Assembly (NCBI GenBank): GCA_016185945.1
Contig: JACPMR010000003.1
Location: 124,001 to 188,000, forward strand
Source: Candidatus Woesearchaeota archaeon
GTDB taxonomy: Archaea > Nanobdellota > Nanobdellia > Woesearchaeales > GW2011-AR4
DNA length: 64,000 bases
Reading direction: 5' to 3'
Within the stretch, counting starts at the first letter, position 1. Each line of letters begins with the position of its first letter. Under the pieces are notes generated by a model, which saw nothing but the letters and a program-made list of their open reading frames with translations, had not been told where the DNA came from and ran no database searches. Positions 59,829 to 64,000 of this stretch are shown piece after piece. A program made the translations under genes and the position numbers.

Positions 59829-59849
59829 AGACAAAACAGGGTTTTGTCT
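59829..59849. terminator. Perfect 9-bp hairpin between rpo12 and prefoldin beta
   Basis: AGACAAAAC (59829-59837) and GTTTTGTCT (59841-59849) enclose a 3-base loop, starting at the base after the rpo12 stop. The following TAATTTACT is AT-rich but has no T-tract, so attenuation or mRNA processing is as likely as termination. Confidence 0.5.
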
Positions 59850-59876
59850 AATTTACTCGTATAACTCGTGAATAAA

Positions 59877-60212
59877 ATGGAAGTTTCTAAAGAAACAGAG
59901 CAGAAGATAAGCCAATTGCAGATGTTTGAGCAGAGCTTGCAGAATTTTCTTGGGCAAAAACAGCAATTCCAGATGCAGCTAGTGGAAGTTGAATCCGCTT
60001 TGAACGAATTGAACGCCGCACAGAATGCATACAAGATTGTCGGCAACATAATGGTAGAGGCTGATAAAAATGAACTTAAAGCGGATTTACAGTCAAAAAG
60101 AGAGATGCTCGAGTTAAGAATAAAGACAATGGAAAAGCAGGAAGTCCAAGTAAAGGAAAAAGCCCAGAAGCTGCAGTCAGAAATTCTAAAAAAGATAAAG
60201 AAGGAAGATTAA
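59877..60212 (+). CDS. pfdB: Prefoldin subunit beta
   Basis: 111 aa from ATG 59877. Two long coiled-coil helices (about 1-45 and 70-111) flank the beta-hairpin region AYKIVGNIMVEADKNELK, the exact prefoldin beta pattern. With the alpha subunit it makes a hexamer that holds unfolded proteins for the thermosome. GTG 59868 is in frame but without a ribosome site. It is 2 bp from the UPF0147 gene. Confidence 0.93.
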   Translation: MEVSKETEQKISQLQMFEQSLQNFLGQKQQFQMQLVEVESALNELNAAQNAYKIVGNIMVEADKNELKADLQSKREMLELRIKTMEKQEVQVKEKAQKLQSEILKKIKKED

Positions 60213-60214
60213 GC

Positions 60215-60475
60215 ATGAAAATGGCAGAGCAACTGAGCGAAGTAGACAATGTGATAAACAGCTTGACAGAAATACATGCAGACGTCACTGTCCCAAAAAA
60301 TGTAAGGACAAAAATAGAGCTGGTTATAAATGCCTTGAAAGAAAATACAGAAATTTCCATAAAGGTAAACAAGGCATTGAACGAGCTTGACGAGATTGCA
60401 AACGATGTCAACCTGCAGTCATACACAAGAACCCAAATCTGGAATATTATGAGTATGCTTGAGAAATTACATTAA
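60215..60475 (+). CDS. UPF0147 family protein
   Basis: 86 aa, all alpha. The family pattern is plain: DVTVPKNVRTKIELVINALK, then EISIKVNKALNELDEIANDV and a final RTQIWNIMSMLEKL. It is a small archaeal protein of unknown role, often next to prefoldin beta and RNA genes, as here. It starts 2 bp after prefoldin beta and its stop touches the next ATG. Confidence 0.9.
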   Translation: MKMAEQLSEVDNVINSLTEIHADVTVPKNVRTKIELVINALKENTEISIKVNKALNELDEIANDVNLQSYTRTQIWNIMSMLEKLH

Positions 60476-60931
60476 ATGAAATATGCTCATTTAATAAAAC
60501 TAACTGCCTTTTCTTATGAACGCGAGGATAATCAGTCTATTCTGGACGCTTTATTCGGATTTTTCCCATTCAACTTGGAGGAAAACAAAGTTATTCTAAA
60601 GAAAACAGAAGCAGCAGGATTTAATGAAAAGAAAATTATGATATTTGAAATAACAACAACAAAAGAAGTTCTTATAAACCAATTTTTGAAGAATTTGTCG
60701 AATAATCTGGGTGAAGAACAAAAAAATAAAATATTGCAACAGATTGGGTCAAGGCTTGACAAAAACCTTGATTTCTTTTTGAGGTTTGACAAGGATGCAT
60801 GGATTAATGACAAAAAACTTATTTTGACAGACTCTGGCAAATGCTTTCACATTAAGATAAGTGTTGCTGCTTTTCCAAAAAAAAGAGAAATCGCTTTGAA
60901 ACTTTTAAAAAATTCATTCTCAGAAAAATGA
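60476..60931 (+). CDS. COG1325 RNA-binding/exosome-associated protein
   Basis: 151 aa. The start AHLIKLTAFSYEREDNQSIL and the block LDFFLRFDKDAWINDKK match the archaeal RNA-binding family (COG1325, ribosomal L5-like fold) often clustered with exosome and UPF0147 genes. Probably a small RNA-binding factor. It overlaps the DUF362 gene by 4 bp. Confidence 0.8.
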   Translation: MKYAHLIKLTAFSYEREDNQSILDALFGFFPFNLEENKVILKKTEAAGFNEKKIMIFEITTTKEVLINQFLKNLSNNLGEEQKNKILQQIGSRLDKNLDFFLRFDKDAWINDKKLILTDSGKCFHIKISVAAFPKKREIALKLLKNSFSEK

Positions 60932-61929
60932 AAATCCTTAGAATAGGAGACAGCTTGATTGCAAAGGCGGGCAAAAACGAGGCAAAGAAAGCATGCTTTC
61001 AGCTATTTGAGTTTCTAAACTTCAAAAACAAGCTAAAAAATATCGATAAAATATTCATAAAACCAAACATTGTTTCAATGCAGCATTATACAATTGGCTC
61101 TATAACAGACCCTTTGGCTGTTGATGAACTGATAAAATATATAAGAAAATTTTCAAATAAAGAAATACTGATTGTTGAGTCAGAAACAATATGGAAGACA
61201 AGAAAAAGGATAGAGAAAGATGAGCCAGATTACAACAAAAATGAGCAATTGATTGGATTTAACCTGTCTTTAAAGAGTTCTGGAATCCGGGATATAGTTA
61301 AAAAAAATAAAAATGTAAAAGTTCTGAATATAACAAGGGCAAAAAAGCTTGACAGCAATCGTGTCAAAAATAAAATAGCAAAAAAATTCGGAAAAAAAGC
61401 AAATGAGGTATTTTCGGAATTTTTCAAAATGGTTCCAGTTGAATTTGATTCAAAGGCAATATTCATCAGTTTATCAAAAATAAAAAGTCATTGCTTTGAA
61501 GACACAAAGGTCACAAACTGCATGAAAAACCAGTATGGGTTGATTGCTTACCCGGACAAGACGGTTTACCATCACAAGCTTTCTGAAACAATACAATATG
61601 TTAATATGATTGCACAGTCTTTCTTTGATTGTTATTACATTACTGAAGCTTTAAGATACACAATGGAAGGAGGCGGGCCAACAAGAGGCGATACATTGAA
61701 AAATCTTGGAATTGCAGTTGTTGGCAGAAATCCTGTTGAGATAGATGCAATAGCGGCAACCTTGATGGAAGTCAATCCGTTAAAACTTGATTATTTGCAG
61801 TCATCAAGAGGGCTGCTTGGCAATTATAATAAAAAAATACTTGAAAAAATACCTAAAAGCTTTAAATACAGATTCAGACTGCATCCAATGATAGAAAAAA
61901 TAACAAGAGAGAATTCAGTTTATCAATAA
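60928..61929 (+). CDS. DUF362 domain protein
   Basis: 333 aa. DUF362 features are FIKPNIVSMQHYTIGSITDP, AIFISLSKIKSHCFEDTKVT, NCMKNQYGLI and GGGPTRGDTLKNLGIAVVGR. Some family members have C-terminal ferredoxin domains; this one does not. The role is unsettled; the family includes metal-binding oxidoreductase-like proteins. Coupled to COG1325 upstream and to rpe downstream (1-bp gap). Confidence 0.88.
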   Translation: MKILRIGDSLIAKAGKNEAKKACFQLFEFLNFKNKLKNIDKIFIKPNIVSMQHYTIGSITDPLAVDELIKYIRKFSNKEILIVESETIWKTRKRIEKDEPDYNKNEQLIGFNLSLKSSGIRDIVKKNKNVKVLNITRAKKLDSNRVKNKIAKKFGKKANEVFSEFFKMVPVEFDSKAIFISLSKIKSHCFEDTKVTNCMKNQYGLIAYPDKTVYHHKLSETIQYVNMIAQSFFDCYYITEALRYTMEGGGPTRGDTLKNLGIAVVGRNPVEIDAIAATLMEVNPLKLDYLQSSRGLLGNYNKKILEKIPKSFKYRFRLHPMIEKITRENSVYQ

Positions 61930-61930
61930 A

Positions 61931-62581
61931 ATGCCAAAAATTAAGATTGCGCCTTCAATTCTTTCCGCTGACTTGAAAAAAATCAATCAGGAAATAAAAG
62001 AAGTAGAGAAATACGCTGATTTGATCCATGTCGACATTATGGACGGCATTTTTGTTCCTCCTGCAACAGTTGATGCAAAATTCGTCAAGACAATAAAAAC
62101 AAAAGTACCTTTGGACGTACATTTAATGGTGCATGAGCCGAGCAATTCTTATATTAAAGGTTTTATTGATGCTGGCGCTTACTCAATAACAATACATGAA
62201 GAAGCCTGTTTGAATCCTTTAAAACAAATAGATTTTATAAAAAAAAATAAGATAAGAACGGCAATTTCTATCAAGCCAAAAACACCACTTGAAAGAATAA
62301 AGAAATATCTTGACATGGTTGACATGATTTTGGTTATGACAGTCGAGCCGGGCTGGGCAGGACAGAAGTTTATTACCTCTACAATACCAAAAATCATGGA
62401 GCTTAGAAAGCTTAAGCCAAAGCTTGACATTGAAGTGGATGGAGGCATCAACCCTTACACTGCAAGAATTGCCTATGATGAAGGGGCTAATGTCTTTGTG
62501 GCGGGCACTTCAATATTCGGTAAAAAGGATAGAATTGCGGCAATAAAGGAGATTTTGAACATTTTAAACCAAAGTTCATAA
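61931..62581 (+). CDS. rpe: Ribulose-phosphate 3-epimerase
   Basis: 216 aa TIM barrel. Catalytic and phosphate-binding parts are all present: APSILSADL at the start, HVDIMDGIFVPPATV with the metal-binding His and Asp, HLMVHEP, MTVEPGWAGQKF, IEVDGGINPYTA and FVAGTSIFG. It interconverts ribulose-5-phosphate and xylulose-5-phosphate in the pentose pathway. Part of the operon from COG1325 to this gene. Confidence 0.95.
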   Translation: MPKIKIAPSILSADLKKINQEIKEVEKYADLIHVDIMDGIFVPPATVDAKFVKTIKTKVPLDVHLMVHEPSNSYIKGFIDAGAYSITIHEEACLNPLKQIDFIKKNKIRTAISIKPKTPLERIKKYLDMVDMILVMTVEPGWAGQKFITSTIPKIMELRKLKPKLDIEVDGGINPYTARIAYDEGANVFVAGTSIFGKKDRIAAIKEILNILNQSS

Positions 62582-62614
62582 CATTTATATAAAACAAATA
62601 ACAGAACAGCAAAA

Positions 62615-63742
62615 ATGACAAAAAAATATACTGTAACTCCGTGGGAAGTCAGCGGCGAGATTGACTATGCAAAATTAATCAGGGAGTTTGGGGTAAAGCC
62701 ATTAGACGACAAAATAATTGCACGAATTGAAAAGCATACCAAAGATTTGCACTATTTTTTAAAGAGAAAAATTTTCTTTGCTCACACTTATTTTGACACA
62801 ATTTTGGAGCAAGTAGAGAAAGGCAACAAGTTTTACCTGTATACTGGAAGGGCACCGTCAGGGCCTGTTCATTTGGGACATTTGATTCCATGGATGTTCT
62901 GCAAATGGCTTCAGGATAAATTTAATGCAACATTATTATTTCAAATTCCAGATGAGGAAAAATTCTTGTTTAATGAAAACCTGACTTTGGAAGACACAAA
63001 GAAATGGGCTGACGAGAATATACTCGACATAATTGCAGTCGGCTTTGACCCCAAGAAAACAAAAATATTTTTGGATACGGAATATGCAAAGACAATGTAC
63101 AAGCATGCATGCAGAGTTTCAAAAAAGATAACTTTTTCGACTGTAAAGACAACTTTTGGGTTTACTGATTCCTTTAACCTAGGGCAGATTTTCTATACAT
63201 CAATGCAGTCGGTTCCGGCATTTTTGCCGACAATACTTGAAGGCAAAACCACTTATTGCCTGATTCCATGCGCTATAGACCAACAGCCGCATTTTTTCCT
63301 TACAAATGATGTTGCACCTAAGCTCGGCTATCCGAAAACAGCTACAATATTGTCTAGATTTTTGCCAGGATTGCAGGGAATGCACCAAGAAGGAAAGATG
63401 TCAAGCTCTGTTGAGCAAACTACAATATGGACAACAGACACCCCAGAAAAAGTCAGGAACAAGATAATGAAATATGCTTTTTCAGGAGGCAGGGAAACAG
63501 TAGAGCAGCACAGAAAGCTTGGGGGCAACCCTGACATTGATGTTTCATACCAGTACTTGACTTATTTCCTTGAAGATTCAAACAAATTGAAGCAGATTTA
63601 TGAAGATTACAAGTCAGGCAAGATGCTTACAGGCGAATTAAAAGAGATTACAATAGCGGTTATAAACAAATTCCTCAAAGAGCACCAAGCAAGAAGGGAA
63701 AAGGCAAAAAATATTGTGGAAAAATTCATGTTGAGGGATTAA
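62615..63742 (+). CDS. trpS: Tryptophanyl-tRNA synthetase
   Basis: 375 aa class I enzyme of the archaeal/eukaryotic type. The HIGH-like motif is APSGPVHLGHLIPW (HLGH) and the KMSKS-like motif is EGKMSSSVEQTTIW. The recognition blocks YKHACRVSKKITFSTVKTTF and CAIDQQPHFFLTNDVAPKLG fit TrpRS. It charges the intron-containing tRNA-Trp at the other end of the window. The preceding gap carries a short TATA-like stretch (ATTTATATAAAAC near 62583), so it may have its own promoter. Confidence 0.95.
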   Translation: MTKKYTVTPWEVSGEIDYAKLIREFGVKPLDDKIIARIEKHTKDLHYFLKRKIFFAHTYFDTILEQVEKGNKFYLYTGRAPSGPVHLGHLIPWMFCKWLQDKFNATLLFQIPDEEKFLFNENLTLEDTKKWADENILDIIAVGFDPKKTKIFLDTEYAKTMYKHACRVSKKITFSTVKTTFGFTDSFNLGQIFYTSMQSVPAFLPTILEGKTTYCLIPCAIDQQPHFFLTNDVAPKLGYPKTATILSRFLPGLQGMHQEGKMSSSVEQTTIWTTDTPEKVRNKIMKYAFSGGRETVEQHRKLGGNPDIDVSYQYLTYFLEDSNKLKQIYEDYKSGKMLTGELKEITIAVINKFLKEHQARREKAKNIVEKFMLRD

Positions 63743-63798
63743 TATAGTTAAATTTAAATAACTTAAAAATAAAATAACCAAAAAAGAAGGTGATAACA

Positions 63799-64000
63799 TG
63801 CACAAAGAGCCAAATATTGCTCCTCTTTCAGGCGGCTATATGATTACAAGCATTGTCGGACTTATTATTTCTATTTTTTACATCCTGCCGAATTCAAACA
63901 CATGGGGATTTACGCTTGTTTTGTTCTTTACTTTGATGTTTATAGCAGCAATGATATCAATGACATATGCGCCTGGAGACTGGCCTTTAAGGATGGACAA
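63799..64000 (+). CDS. Membrane protein, cut by the window end
   Basis: ATG 63799 has a GAAGGTGA site 7 nt upstream. The visible 67 codons start MHKEPNIAPLSGGYMITSIV and hold two hydrophobic helices (about 13-31 and 38-56), then an APGDWPLRMD segment. The frame is open at the edge. No family can be named from this part. Confidence 0.65.

Overview
The window is AT-rich archaeal DNA. Archaeal markers include a histone, aIF5A, aRF1, L37Ae, L40e, RNA polymerase subunit Rpo12, prefoldin beta, archaeal-type topoisomerase I, class III (archaellin/pilin-type) signal peptides, TATA boxes 25-27 nt upstream of leaderless starts, and tRNA genes with bulge-helix-bulge introns. Compact spacing, many orphan surface proteins and the gene set suggest a DPANN archaeon, perhaps Woesearchaeota/Pacearchaeota-like. 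That placement is inference from gene content, not phylogeny.

Layout. 1-7.8 kb: surface glycoproteins, a DUF192 protein and a tRNA-Trp gene with two introns. 8.3-25.5 kb: a type IV pilus/Tad-like locus, mostly on the minus strand, with several class III pilins, two GspF/TadC-like membrane proteins, a VirB11/TadA-like ATPase, a coiled-coil protein, a 909-aa pilin-anchored von Willebrand A protein and a degenerate KaiC-like protein. It is interrupted by a Calx-beta surface protein and by an AbrB-nucleotidyltransferase gene with its own palindromic operator. 25.6-45.6 kb: KaiC ATPase, adenosylhomocysteinase with a PfkB kinase, a PLD lipoprotein with a paralogue remnant, a membrane Lon-like protease, a beta-lactamase-fold protein, topA, nadA-nadC, a NurA-like nuclease, a sugar kinase, a Rieske protein and PEP synthase carrying a 519-aa intein. 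45.7-50.3 kb: a defence island bounded by inverted repeats. It holds a PD-(D/E)XK nuclease, a winged-helix regulator, an SPPY-type DNA methyltransferase, an MvaI/BcnI-family endonuclease and a Trypco2-like protein. 50.4-64 kb: a tRNA methyltransferase-like gene with a repeat-derived peptide insertion, then translation and RNA genes (aIF5A-L40e-site-2 protease; aRF1-SprT; tRNA-Pro; L37Ae-Rpo12-prefoldin-UPF0147-COG1325-DUF362-rpe-trpS).

A recurring theme is a family of hairpin-rich mosaic repeats. They fill most intergenic gaps over 200 bp, spill into open reading frames, and in one case form an in-frame insertion in a conserved enzyme. The strongest unusual signals are the non-canonical tRNA introns, the inverted-repeat-bounded restriction-modification island, the AbrB-nucleotidyltransferase unit with a perfect 16-bp palindrome at its promoter, and the palindromic peptide insertion. 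No CRISPR array, rRNA gene or transposase was seen.
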